Translations under genes and position numbers: made by a program
In this document: one piece after another, positions 28,351 to 37,392 of the stretch
Position numbering within the stretch: position 1 is the first letter of the stretch
How the letters are laid out: every line of letters begins with the position of its first letter
DNA from: Pseudomonas maioricensis
GTDB taxonomy: Bacteria; Pseudomonadota; Gammaproteobacteria; Pseudomonadales; Pseudomonadaceae
Direction: 5' to 3'
DNA length: 64,000 nt
Assembly: GCF_022790535.1 (NCBI RefSeq)
Contig: NZ_LOHG01000011.1
Coordinates: 149,820-213,819 of the forward strand
The notes under the pieces: generated by a model
What the model was told of the DNA's origin: nothing
Databases searched by the model: none
The model's input: the letters and a program-made list of their open reading frames with translations, nothing else

Positions 28351-28491
28351 ATGCGAATAATCAGAGAGATAGCCAAATCAGAAGCTATGGAAAGCTTTAT
28401 CGCCCGCCCCAGATTCGCGTTAGGCGCGACGATTTTCTTGGCGGGAACCAGCCTTTTACTGACTGAAGCTCTCAAGGTCATTTACAGGTAG
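28351..28491 (+). CDS. Small single-pass membrane protein
   Basis: A 46-residue frame with a GGGAGATA ribosome binding site eight bases before the ATG. It has a charged N-terminus (MRIIREIAKSEAMESFIARP) and one hydrophobic helix (ALGATIFLAGTSLLLTEAL) ending in KVIYR. The clear start signal, single helix and place right behind katN make it a plausible gene, though I know no family for it. It may be membrane-stress related like other genes here (inference). Confidence 0.5.
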   Translation: MRIIREIAKSEAMESFIARPRFALGATIFLAGTSLLLTEALKVIYR

Positions 28492-28710
28492 GTCAACGGC
28501 GACGGGAACCGCGCAATCAATTCCAGCTCGGCAGAGCTGCAGCGTCTGCGCAAAGGCAGTGCGCCGCTGTCACGGCACAGGAGACAGACGGGTCACTGAT
28601 ACGGCGATGACAGATGCTTAACGGTAATAGAGGCCAGCGACCCCACCAACATGATCGCTGCCATGACAACGATGTCGCCCACCTGAAAATACGTGGGCGA
28701 CATTACCTGT

Positions 28711-31700
28711 TTAGTCCCGTGCCACAACCAACTCACGAATCAGCCTGATCAAATCTTCCAGTGCCACGGGTTTACCAAGGGAGGCATCAAAACACCCCTC
28801 CCCTTGGTAGTTCGCTCCCTCACCCGCTCCATATCCCGTAAGCGCAATCGCTGGCAGTGTTGTGTAGTCCGGCAGTTTGCGCAGCGCGGCAAGAAATTGA
28901 TGACCGTCCATACCTGGCAGCCCTATGTCGGAAATGATCACGTCGAAGCGTTGCGATGGTGCCACGGTCAGCGCAGTTGACGGATGATCGAATGCTTCTA
29001 CCTGTCCATCCTCCAGTTCAAGCAACAACTGCAGCGCTTCCAGAACCTCGGACGAATCATCAACCAGCATTATCCTGATACCGGAGAGTTGACCACCGTC
29101 AGCATCGAGACCCTGGGCATCTTGCTGACCCGACACATCTGCCAACGGCAACTCCACAGTGAAGCATGAGCCTTTGCCCGCCCCCTCGGAATACGCATGA
29201 ATTCGCCCATGATGGCTTTCCACCAGTTGCTCGACCAGCGCAAGGCCAATCCCCAACCCAGCCCGGCGCTGACCCGCAGGATGGTGATCAGCTTGTCCAA
29301 ACATCTCAAAGATGCGTTGCAACTGATCTTTCTCGATGCCTGGCCCCGTATCGGTTACCTCGATACGTACCCACTGCTCCTGCTGCGTTACCACAACGCT
29401 CACATCGCCTTCGGCCGGAGTAAATTTGATGGCATTACTCAGCAAGTTCCAGATGATCTGTTCGATTCTGGTCTGGTCTGCGTGAATGAACAGGCTCTGC
29501 TGCGGTGTCTCGAACCGGATCTTGCAACCTGGCTCGGCCTTGAAGACTACCTGTCTGATTTCGTTGACCACCGCCACTATATCGAGCGTCTTGCATTGCA
29601 ACTGCAATTTGCCATTACGTACCCGCGCAACATCCATCAGGTCATCGATGATGCGTGCCTGGCTAGCAACTGCGTCGGTGATGGTGCCAATGGCTTTTTG
29701 CAGCGTCGGGTCTTTTTTCGCGACCGGAAGCCGCCGAGCCACCTGAGCATTTAACTGAATAAGATTTAACGGATGTTTGAGTTCATGCGACATGACCGCA
29801 AAGAACTGGTCCTTTTGCTGGATAGAGTTCAGTGACTCCGCAAGGCTCTGCTGCTGTTCTTCCTGCAACTTGATATGGTCAGTCATATCGCGCGCGATTT
29901 TGACGAAGCCCTGGAAACCTTTGCTCGCCAACGCGGTGACCTCACCACTGCAATAGAACCTGCTGCCGTCCTTGCGCACATGCCAGCGCTCGTCATCGCT
30001 ACGGCCATGGGTACTGGCAGTGGCGAGCTCCGTTTCCGGAACACCTGAGCGTTGATCCTCGTCGGAAAAAATGAAGCGAAAATGCCTGCCTTCGGCTTCC
30101 TCTCTGCTGTATCCAAAGGTGTGCCACGCGCCTTTGTTCCAATCGGTAATGATGCCCTGCTCATCCAGCACCACGATTGCATAATCATGGGTGCTTTCCG
30201 TTACAAGGCGCATTCGCTCTTCACTCAAGCGAAGTTCCTGCTCCGCCTCGCGGCGGGAGGTGATATCAACAAAAGTGAGAACGATCCCACCGATCTGATC
30301 CACGTTGGACCGGAAAGGCAATACCCGCACGATGTACCAGCGGCCGCTGGAACTGGCGATTTCCCGCTCGATGCCCTTTAGCGATTCGAACACCGACATG
30401 GCATCGTCGATCATTTCATCGTATTTAAGCCGGTGAGTGATATCCATCAACGGGCGGCCAGCGTCTACCGACCGCATGTTGAAAATATCGGTCGCCCTCG
30501 GGGTGAACCATTTGATTCGCAGTTCTCTGTCAACGAAAACAGTCGCGATGTCGGTGGAGCTGATCAGGTTACTCAGGTAGTCGTTGACCTGGTCTGTTTC
30601 CTCGACCTTGATCTTCAACTCGTGGTTCACCGTCAGAAGCTCTTCGTTGATCGACTGCAACTCTTCCTTGCTGGTTTCCAGCTCTTCGGACGCGGACCGC
30701 AGTTCTTCATTGATCGCCTGCATTTCCTCATTGGAGGCCTTGAGCTCTTCGCTGGAGACCTCCGCCTGCTCGATCACTTCCTGAAGTTGCAATTTGGTCC
30801 GCTGCAACTCGCGGTCCAGATTGGAAAGCATCTGGTTCTCTGACTGCACGGACACATCGGAGCTGACGTTCTGCGCGTCTATCTCCTGCTCGCTGAACAG
30901 GATGTACAGGCAGTTGAGCTCTGTTACCGAGTCGGTGAAAGGATGCACTTCAATCTGCACCTGATAGTGCTGTGCGTCGCGCTTATGGTTAACGGGACGC
31001 GCTCTGGCGGATTGCCCGGATTGTTGAGCCTGGAAGATCGTAGTACGCAGTTCCAGACGCAGGTCGCCGCTGACCAGCGACAGCAGATTATTGCTGACTT
31101 CTCCCGTCATATGCTGCAAGTAGCGGCCAGCCCCCTGGCTGATATAAAGCACATCCGCTTCGTTATTGATAATAATGCTGGGCGGGGAAAAGCGTTCTGC
31201 AGCCCGGTGGTAAAGCTCGACCGTTGACGGCTTTTTGGCCACCCGGGCGTCGCTGGGCTGGGACGCCGAAATTGTTCGGGCATAGCCACCACGAGGCATC
31301 GCCGGCAGTCGATGGGTGTTCGGGCCGCTGCGCGCGCGAAAGATGCGATTTTTTTTGTCCAGGGTCGTGAATAGTTCAGGGCACGCATCGGCTGATTCCG
31401 AAGTGCCAAGAAACAGATAACCTCCCTCGCGCAGCGCAAAATGGAACATCTGCAAAATCTCGCGCTGAACGTCGCGATCAAGATAAATGAGCAGATTGCG
31501 ACAGACAATCAGGTCGATCTGCGAAAAAGGCGGATCTACCAGCAGGCTATGTTTGGCGAACAGAACGCGCTCGCGAATGTCTTTGCGCACCCGGTAGTTG
31601 GTGTCCTCCTTGACGAAGTAATGGCGCAACCGTACAGGCGAGACGTCGGTGACAATGGCTTCGGAATAGAGCCCATTGCGACCGGCACCAATAGCGCGTT

Positions 31701-32838
31701 CGTCAATATCGCTGGCGAATATCTGGATCTTGAGATCGGAAGATATCTCGGCTTTGTAATCGTTGAGCAGAATAGCGAGCGAGTAGGCTTCCTCACCCGT
31801 GGAAGTGCCCGCAGACCAGACACGAATTTCCTTGGCACTATCCGGGTGTTGCTGACGGGCGAAAAGCTGCGGCACCACTTCGCGCTCCAGCGACTCAAAA
31901 GAATCACGATCGCGAAAGAAATTGGTCACGCCAATGAGCATGTCATCAAGCAGCGCCTTGGTTTCTTCAACGTGCTCCTCTATGTAGCGATAGTAAGACG
32001 GTAAATCAGGTTGCGTTGTGACCTGCATTCGCCGCTCGATACGACGTAGAACAGTGGCCCGCTTGTAGTGCCGAAAATCGTGTCCGGTGCCTGCACGCAA
32101 CTTGGCGAGAATATCAAGCAACGCTTGCTCGGCTTGTTCGGCCGCCCGCTCATCGAGTTTGGGCGCAGGACCAGGAAGAATGTCAGCGGCATTCGGCAGC
32201 TGGATGCGCTGGGCGTTGTGCCATAACTCCAGAATCTTCTGCGGCAGCTCGACCACCGGCAGCACGAAGTCAACCTGCTGAGTCTTGATAGCTGCCTGCG
32301 GCATCCCGTCGTACTCGGCATCCTCCGGGTGCTGGGCAAGCGTCACCCCGCCTTGCTCTTTGATACGCGATAAGCCAACGGCTCCGTCAGAGCCGGTACC
32401 TGACAACACGACGCAAAATGCGCGCTCTTTATGTACATCAGCCAGGTCGCGGAAAAACAGGTCTATGGTCTCGTGACCGCCATGCCTGGGGACCGGAGGC
32501 AAGGCGCGCAAATAACCATCGTTCATGGCCAGGCGTTGCCCTGGGGAAATGACGTACACATGGTTGCGTTCGATGGGTAAGGCAGAAGTCAACTGTGTGA
32601 CCGGCATTTTGGTTCGGTTGGCGAGTAGTTTGCCAGCGCTGCTTTGGTGCTCGGGAGACAAGTGCAGCACCACCACAAAGGCCATTCCGCTATTAGCCGG
32701 CATGTGCTCGAAAAAGTGCTGAGCAGCCTGCAGTCCGCCTGCAGAGGCCCCAATGCCGACTACTGGAAAATCAAGGTGGCTGGGCTGGGTATCATTGCGC
32801 TGAGGGCGGCCTACGCCGGCATTTTCCTGGGTGTTCAT
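28711..32838 (-). CDS. CheB-CheR-PAS-PAS hybrid histidine kinase with receiver domain
   Basis: A 1375-residue cytoplasmic signalling protein. The CheB methylesterase domain (24-205) keeps its triad Ser32 (GASAGG), His59 and Asp151. The CheR methyltransferase (about 230-505) has VWSAGTSTGEEAYSLA. A Glu-rich coiled coil (about 665-750) leads to a PAS10-type domain (755-860), a PAS domain (880-990), HisKA with His1018 (SHELKHPL), an ATPase domain with NAIKF, DTGPG and GLGIG, and a C-terminal receiver with Asp1304 and Lys1356. All catalytic residues look intact. I chose ATG 32838, which has AGGACTT before it, over the longer frame to 33012. It points away from katN and faces stress genes on both sides; no cognate receptor is adjacent. 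Confidence 0.93.
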   Translation of the reverse strand: MNTQENAGVGRPQRNDTQPSHLDFPVVGIGASAGGLQAAQHFFEHMPANSGMAFVVVLHLSPEHQSSAGKLLANRTKMPVTQLTSALPIERNHVYVISPGQRLAMNDGYLRALPPVPRHGGHETIDLFFRDLADVHKERAFCVVLSGTGSDGAVGLSRIKEQGGVTLAQHPEDAEYDGMPQAAIKTQQVDFVLPVVELPQKILELWHNAQRIQLPNAADILPGPAPKLDERAAEQAEQALLDILAKLRAGTGHDFRHYKRATVLRRIERRMQVTTQPDLPSYYRYIEEHVEETKALLDDMLIGVTNFFRDRDSFESLEREVVPQLFARQQHPDSAKEIRVWSAGTSTGEEAYSLAILLNDYKAEISSDLKIQIFASDIDERAIGAGRNGLYSEAIVTDVSPVRLRHYFVKEDTNYRVRKDIRERVLFAKHSLLVDPPFSQIDLIVCRNLLIYLDRDVQREILQMFHFALREGGYLFLGTSESADACPELFTTLDKKNRIFRARSGPNTHRLPAMPRGGYARTISASQPSDARVAKKPSTVELYHRAAERFSPPSIIINNEADVLYISQGAGRYLQHMTGEVSNNLLSLVSGDLRLELRTTIFQAQQSGQSARARPVNHKRDAQHYQVQIEVHPFTDSVTELNCLYILFSEQEIDAQNVSSDVSVQSENQMLSNLDRELQRTKLQLQEVIEQAEVSSEELKASNEEMQAINEELRSASEELETSKEELQSINEELLTVNHELKIKVEETDQVNDYLSNLISSTDIATVFVDRELRIKWFTPRATDIFNMRSVDAGRPLMDITHRLKYDEMIDDAMSVFESLKGIEREIASSSGRWYIVRVLPFRSNVDQIGGIVLTFVDITSRREAEQELRLSEERMRLVTESTHDYAIVVLDEQGIITDWNKGAWHTFGYSREEAEGRHFRFIFSDEDQRSGVPETELATASTHGRSDDERWHVRKDGSRFYCSGEVTALASKGFQGFVKIARDMTDHIKLQEEQQQSLAESLNSIQQKDQFFAVMSHELKHPLNLIQLNAQVARRLPVAKKDPTLQKAIGTITDAVASQARIIDDLMDVARVRNGKLQLQCKTLDIVAVVNEIRQVVFKAEPGCKIRFETPQQSLFIHADQTRIEQIIWNLLSNAIKFTPAEGDVSVVVTQQEQWVRIEVTDTGPGIEKDQLQRIFEMFGQADHHPAGQRRAGLGIGLALVEQLVESHHGRIHAYSEGAGKGSCFTVELPLADVSGQQDAQGLDADGGQLSGIRIMLVDDSSEVLEALQLLLELEDGQVEAFDHPSTALTVAPSQRFDVIISDIGLPGMDGHQFLAALRKLPDYTTLPAIALTGYGAGEGANYQGEGCFDASLGKPVALEDLIRLIRELVVARD

Positions 32839-33253
32839 CACGTAAGTCCTATCGTGGCCGTACCTATTCTGTAAGTTACCTCTTAGAGCAAGCTTGTTAG
32901 CTACGGTCGTCCATGGCGAACAAAGAATCTGCAGCAAGCGAACACCTGGAAAAGAGATGGTATTCATAATAGCGCATAGGTGAAGCCCTGACGTCATGCC
33001 ATGAAGATGCAACGTGACGTTGGCAAAACGCCTGCACCATTAACCGCTTGCGGTGATTCCTAGTGATGCCATAGAGATATCAGCTGACTCGACCGGATAG
33101 TTGCGCCTGATTAACGGGAGGTCTCACGACAAGTGCCTTCGCGCTGCGAGCTTCATCCGCCCGCGGTAATACTGACAGAACCCTCATGGGCTATCGGCGT
33201 CTACCGGTGCATGCAGTCGACGATATCCAACCACTTTGATACGAGGGGTCAAC

Positions 33254-34033
33254 ATGGTCGCCGAGCTTAACTCCGAAAAAAACACATCAACGACAGGTAA
33301 GCTGGCCATCGCCTGTTTCGTCTCATCGGCAATCGCAGGATGTGCCGGGAGCAACAGCGCATCTCCGGTCGAGGCACCGGGTAATCCCGCCACGGTGCTC
33401 ACCAGGACTCTTGAGGCTGGAGCAGATGCGCTTCAGTCCCGCCCGCCTGTCGCGGCACTCAATACATACCTGGATGGCTTCCACTTTTATAACGGCGACA
33501 TGAAGGCGCAAATGGAAGCTCATCACTACTGCTCAGTCCTCAATGAAGAGGTGATTCAGTGCGTGATCTATGACGGCAACATGAAGGATGCCAAGCTGAT
33601 GGGCGTGGAATACATCATCAGCGAGCAGTTGTTTTCTACTCTGCCTCCAGCCGAGAAAACGTTATGGCACAGCCATGTTCACGAAGTGAAGTCTGGCCAG
33701 CTCATTGCTCCCGGTATCCCTGCGGCGGCTGAACACGCCTTGATGGAAAAGCTGGTTCACACCTATGGCAAGACGTGGCACACCTGGCATACCGATCAGG
33801 ACAAACAACTGCCCTTGGGCATGCCTCAGCTCATGATGGGTTTCACAGCCGACGGCCAGGCCGATCCATCGATGGTCATGCAGCGCAACAAACGATTTGG
33901 CATTGATAGCGCAGCAGAGAAAAAAGCCCGAGAGGACATCCCTGCGCCAAGCGTGCAGCCCGGGGCAGACGCCTGGAGTGACGGCAAGGTGATTCAGATT
34001 GATGACCCTTCTAGCGCCCGGCACTCTCACTAG
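33254..34033 (+). CDS. DUF1264 lipoprotein (OBAP-like)
   Basis: A 259-residue protein. A lipobox is at the end of a hydrophobic stretch (ACFVSSAIAGC, Cys30), after an unusually long polar N-terminus of about 16 residues. The rest is the DUF1264 domain: LDGFHFYNGDMKAQMEAHHYC, CVIYDGNMKDAKLMGVEYII, LWHSHVHEVKSGQLIAPGIP and a His/Trp-rich WHTWHTD. This family includes plant oil-body-associated proteins; the bacterial function is not known to me. The His clusters suggest metal binding. It starts at ATG 33254, preceded by GAGGGG. Divergent from the sensor kinase. Confidence 0.85.
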   Translation: MVAELNSEKNTSTTGKLAIACFVSSAIAGCAGSNSASPVEAPGNPATVLTRTLEAGADALQSRPPVAALNTYLDGFHFYNGDMKAQMEAHHYCSVLNEEVIQCVIYDGNMKDAKLMGVEYIISEQLFSTLPPAEKTLWHSHVHEVKSGQLIAPGIPAAAEHALMEKLVHTYGKTWHTWHTDQDKQLPLGMPQLMMGFTADGQADPSMVMQRNKRFGIDSAAEKKAREDIPAPSVQPGADAWSDGKVIQIDDPSSARHSH

Positions 34034-34114
34034 CGCGGAACTGGGGACCCTTGTCCTCTCAGGCAGCACGTCGACTTAAGTATCGAGTAACAACACATCA
34101 GGAGCGACTGACTA

Positions 34115-34354
34115 ATGGGCAAGGACAGTGCAATCCTCGTTGCCGGAATTTTCAACCAGCTTCGCGTCCTCCGGGAATCCGTGATGGTTCTGGAGGCCGC
34201 CTAATCTGACTTGACGTCGCTCCAGGGCTCGCAAACGATGGATATTGAGGGGGCTGTCCATCTGTCTTTCATGAAACTTCAAGATCAGATCGCTGGAATG
34301 GAGGAGACCCTGGCATCCATTGCAGAGGCTACCGGTGAGATACCCAAGTTGTGA
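34115..34354 (+). pseudogene. Small coiled-coil-type gene interrupted by one in-frame stop
   Basis: ATG at 34115, with AGGAG before it, opens a frame of 29 codons (ending LRESVMVLEAA) that hits TAA at 34202-34204. The same frame continues without another stop for 49 codons, SDLTSLQGSQ to EATGEIPKL, and ends at TGA 34352-34354. Both parts have the same amphipathic, protein-like composition (FMKLQDQIAGMEETLASIAEA). A single-base change to TAA in a 79-residue gene explains this. Alternatives are stop readthrough or two tiny peptides. I do not recognise the family. Confidence 0.65.
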
Positions 34355-34582
34355 GTTCAGGAAGAGCGAGGTTGGCCCTTGAGAGTTCATCCACCCCACG
34401 ACCTTCACGGGCGGATTGACTCGGTACCCTGTCGCTGCCCGCTTATAACTTCTGCAACCGTCGCGCCTTCAGGGGCTGAGCTGGCCATTCGGAAACTGTG
34501 TTACTGACTGGAAGCGTTGAACGTTGCTTCACGCGGTACATCAGACATGATCGGGTTCCCCGTACAGCCACCTGTACAGGAC

Positions 34583-34607
34583 AAGCGGCGCCGTTGCAGC
34601 GCCGCTT
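34583..34607 (-). terminator. Hairpin downstream of yciF
   Basis: AAGCGGCGC and GCGCCGCTT form a perfect nine-base stem with a seven-base loop, 17 bases after the yciF stop on the minus strand. No T-run follows on that strand; the palindrome CCTGTACAGG at 34571-34580 does instead. Confidence 0.5.
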
Positions 34608-34624
34608 GCTTCACCTCAACGCTG

Positions 34625-35125
34625 TCACTTGGATTCCAGCGTTGCGGCCTGATTACCGCCTTGCTCCGCAATCTTTGTCAGCTTTTCATCAGCGCCCTTT
34701 TCCTCAGCGAGCGTGGCAGCCAACAACGCTGCAGCGTCATCAAGTTTAAGATGTTTGGCCATTGCCAGCAGAGTGCCATAGGCGGCTATCTCGTAGTGCT
34801 CAACCTTCTGCGCCGCACCAATCAACGCCGCATCCAGAACGGCCCCCTTCTCGATCTCTTCCAGGATCTCTTTGGACTCTTCAACCAGCCCCTCCATGGC
34901 CGCGCATTTCATGCGTTTCAACTTTAACCCGGTTAGTTCCACCAGTTGATCAATACGCTCGATCTGACCTTGGGTTTCCTCAAGATGTGAGTTGAAGGCA
35001 TCTGCCAGCAGCGGGTTGGTCGCCGCTCTCGCCAAACGCGGCAGCGCTTTGGTGATTTGCTTTTCAGCACTGTAAACATCGGAAAGTTCATGGATAAACA
35101 GGTCTTGGATAGTTTTTCTAGCCAT
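34625..35125 (-). CDS. yciF: YciF-like ferritin-fold stress protein (DUF892)
   Basis: A 166-residue DUF892 protein resembling E. coli YciF: DLFIHELSDVYSAEKQITKALPRLARA, HLEETQGQIERIDQL, KRMKCAAMEGLVEE, and DAALIGAAQKVEHYEIAAYGTL. The Glu and His residues of the ferritin-like di-metal site are visible (EETQGQ, KVEHYE). In enterobacteria yciF lies next to yciE and, in Salmonella, katN (known). Here it is 7.4 kb from yciE on the opposite strand, with a sensor kinase and a DUF1264 gene between. A GGAAG element precedes the start. Confidence 0.9.
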   Translation of the reverse strand: MARKTIQDLFIHELSDVYSAEKQITKALPRLARAATNPLLADAFNSHLEETQGQIERIDQLVELTGLKLKRMKCAAMEGLVEESKEILEEIEKGAVLDAALIGAAQKVEHYEIAAYGTLLAMAKHLKLDDAAALLAATLAEEKGADEKLTKIAEQGGNQAATLESK

Positions 35126-35697
35126 TTCAACACTTCCTTCTGATCAGTATGCCGTCGCCTCGTCGCGGCGTTCGCATGGGATTTACATTGCAGTATTTGC
35201 AATGCACGAAAAACTGACCCGGTTGATTTAGGAAGTGTTCAAAGAATTTTCACAGGGGCGGATAAAAGGTTCAGAGATCACTCAAGGCTGAACCAAGCCC
35301 GCCGCACTTTCCCACCCAGCGCGCGATCGCGCCTATGTTTGTGCAGCAATAAGGGATGTTTTAACGACGTGCGCGCGAACATGTTAATCGCGCCTGAGGC
35401 GATCAGATCAGTAGAATAGATTGCGGTCACATCAGGGCATTATCACGAACACGCCTATAAGAGGCGTCGTCAATAACCAATGCTTATCAGCATTCGTTGT
35501 GACAGCCCGACTTGGTTGCCGGTGATGTTGTGAAAATAAACACGCATACGTCCCGAGAAACAATCGCAGACAGATAGACGAGTCGGCCCTCATGGACAGA
35601 CGGCTGACCTCATCCATTCGTGCTGATGAGATTCGCTTTGGCAACGCGGGCCAGGATGAAGCCAGGCCTGGCCGGCGCTGCCAGTCACGACGGTTGC
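35126..35697. other. 570-base intergenic region upstream of yciF
   Basis: Contains the yciF promoter region and otherwise nothing I can support. A 70-codon minus-strand frame around 35432-35644 and plus-strand frames around 35592-35805 have Arg- and Ser-rich noise-like translations. Confidence 0.4.
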
Positions 35698-35847
35698 CTA
35701 CTTGTGTTCATCGGCCTTGCCCTCTTGCATCTGAACAGAGGATCGAGTGCCGTCCGTATTGGCTTTGGTCGTAGTGTCGGAGTTCTCGAAGCAGCCGTGC
35801 AGTAACACTACAATGCTCAAACCTAGGAAAATGTGTAATTTTTTCAT
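35698..35847 (-). CDS. Small lipoprotein, 49 residues
   Basis: The frame starts MKKLHIFLGLSIVVLLHGC, a clean lipoprotein signal with the lipobox LLHGC (Cys19). The mature tail of 30 residues is polar (FENSDTTTKANTDG, ending in GKADEHK). The start follows GAGGCGTGAAG, and the gene begins two bases after the stop of the DUF1652 gene, so the two are almost surely coupled. Short lipoproteins of this kind are often missed in annotation. Function unknown. Confidence 0.7.
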   Translation of the reverse strand: MKKLHIFLGLSIVVLLHGCFENSDTTTKANTDGTRSSVQMQEGKADEHK

Positions 35848-35849
35848 CT

Positions 35850-36131
35850 TCACGCCTCGTTCACACGTTTACTGGAAGCGAATTTCCTTTCTTGACTATT
35901 GGCATTCGCGAGTCGATAGCGAACATCGCCAATGAGCTCCGCTATTGCTCTACTGGTCGACAGACCTTTGAAATCCAGATCCGGAATAACGACAGATATC
36001 AGTGGATGGTTGTTTAACGTCACGCGAAGCGTATGCAAGCCATTATCTTCGCTGAACAAGCAGTGATCCGGCAGTAGCGCACGCTCGATGATGTATTTAA
36101 TTTCCAGGGCAGACAAACCATAATTATCCAT
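35850..36131 (-). CDS. DUF1652 domain protein
   Basis: A 93-residue protein. The first half, LSALEIKYIIERALLPDHC, followed by TLRVTLNNHPLISVVIPDLDF, fits DUF1652, a family seen almost only in Pseudomonas. The start at 36131 (MDNYG) has GAGGA seven bases before it; the frame runs on to 36206 but the extra residues do not look like part of the domain. Function is unknown. It forms a two-gene unit with the lipoprotein immediately downstream. Confidence 0.8.
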   Translation of the reverse strand: MDNYGLSALEIKYIIERALLPDHCLFSEDNGLHTLRVTLNNHPLISVVIPDLDFKGLSTSRAIAELIGDVRYRLANANSQERKFASSKRVNEA

Positions 36132-36431
36132 GGGTAAATCCTCAAAAACCTCACTTCCAAGTGAATATTTATCATATGAATCTGAGGCGAAGCGCCAGGC
36201 ACTCACCTTATTAACATCCGACTAAGTGAGCTCTCGAAACGCTTTATTTTTTGAATCATTTACCGACGAATGGCAGCATTGCCGCTGCGCTTTCACAGGA
36301 CACCTGTTTATGTAGCTGCGCTACTTGTACGACTCTTGTATAACTTACGTTTCGTAAACTGATGTTTGCCTGCTATCAATGCGATTATCCGAAGCAACAT
36401 CTGCGGTGAAGTCATTCACCGCCGAGATCTG

Positions 36432-36872
36432 TTAGTCAGGAATGATCGAGATCTTCCCGTTGCGCTCCAGAATGGCGTATTTGATCTGCTCTACTCGCTC
36501 GACCCCCTGCCCGATTCTTGCAGCTTCCATGATGTCATCTTCCTGAATCCGCGCTTCGTGCATGCGATGGCGCAAAAATGCGCCGTTCTCCACAACAATG
36601 GTCGGGCCCCCATCGATCAGTTTTGCGACCCGCTTGAAGCGACGTTTGATCAGCGAAAACCCGATGTCGATCACCATGAGCGTGATGATAACCAGAATGG
36701 CATTAGTGACCGAAAAATCATCCCCAAGTAACGCTTGCTGGGTGGCTTCACCGATGACCATCAGCAAGACGAAATCAAACGAAGTCAGCTCTCCCAGAGA
36801 TCGTCTGCCTGATATTTTGAACAGCACCATCAACGCAAGATAGATGGCGCCCGCGCGCAAGACTGCATCCAT
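36432..36872 (-). CDS. DUF421 domain membrane protein (YetF-like)
   Basis: A 146-residue protein with three N-terminal membrane helices (AVLRAGAIYLALMVLFKISG; FDFVLLMVIGEATQQALLG; NAILVIITLMVIDIGFSLI). A cytoplasmic DUF421 domain follows with RVAKLIDGGPTIVVENG and RHRMHEARIQEDDIMEAAR. YetF proteins are implicated in stress and spore-related functions in Bacillus; the role in Pseudomonas is unclear. The ATG at 36872 is preceded by AGGTG. The gene upstream on the same strand ends only seven bases before it, so they form an operon. Confidence 0.9.
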   Translation of the reverse strand: MDAVLRAGAIYLALMVLFKISGRRSLGELTSFDFVLLMVIGEATQQALLGDDFSVTNAILVIITLMVIDIGFSLIKRRFKRVAKLIDGGPTIVVENGAFLRHRMHEARIQEDDIMEAARIGQGVERVEQIKYAILERNGKISIIPD

Positions 36873-36879
36873 GTGGCAC

Positions 36880-37392
36880 CTATGGGTAGATAAATTGAGT
36901 GATCGGAATGTGGCCACCACCGGCGATAGCGATCTCGCTTCTGATGAGTCCCAGGCCACTGCTTTTCCAGGAAACGTAAAGTGTCGCGTCTCCCCGTTTA
37001 TCAGCCATCAGCGTAAGCGCCAGACCCTCGGACGTGCCTGTTGAAGTTATCGGCTGTGGCTGGATTGAATCGATGCTGAAGCTTTCCAGCATGCCCTTGC
37101 CAATCAGCACTGTGACCGTTTGACCGGCTTTTCCCTGCGTTCGTATGATCATCGAGTTCGAGCCGCCGCTGCGATGGAAACGCTCATACTCCACAGTCAG
37201 ATCCCCTGGATCACTGACGGCTACGAGCGAGCTGAGCGGCCCCCTAGAAAATAAGCCAAGCAGGGTCAGGATCACCACCGCCAGAAGCACGTACCAACCT
37301 AAGCGCTCGAACTTCCAGACCTTGCGTTGCAACTGGATATCCTCGATCACTGGATGCTCGCGATCCTTCATCTCATGCTCTAACACGCCCAT
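36880..37392 (-). CDS. Membrane-anchored hypothetical protein paired with DUF421
   Basis: A 170-residue protein with a polar start (MGVLEHEMKDREHP), one membrane helix (LGWYVLLAVVILTLLGLFS) and a periplasmic beta-rich domain of about 115 residues (DLTVEYERFHRSGGSNSM, SEIAIAGGGHIPITQFIYP). The C-terminal SEIAIAGGG-type ending recurs in uncharacterised proteins next to DUF421 genes, as far as I recall. Start at 37392 is chosen for GGGGCGAGG just before it; 37371 is possible. Cotranscribed with the DUF421 gene, and the two proteins may interact in the membrane (inference). Confidence 0.75.
   Translation of the reverse strand: MGVLEHEMKDREHPVIEDIQLQRKVWKFERLGWYVLLAVVILTLLGLFSRGPLSSLVAVSDPGDLTVEYERFHRSGGSNSMIIRTQGKAGQTVTVLIGKGMLESFSIDSIQPQPITSTGTSEGLALTLMADKRGDATLYVSWKSSGLGLIRSEIAIAGGGHIPITQFIYP

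Noticed and set aside
35432-35644. 70-codon minus-strand frame in the gap before yciF
   Set aside because: Composition unlike a protein and no ribosome binding site.
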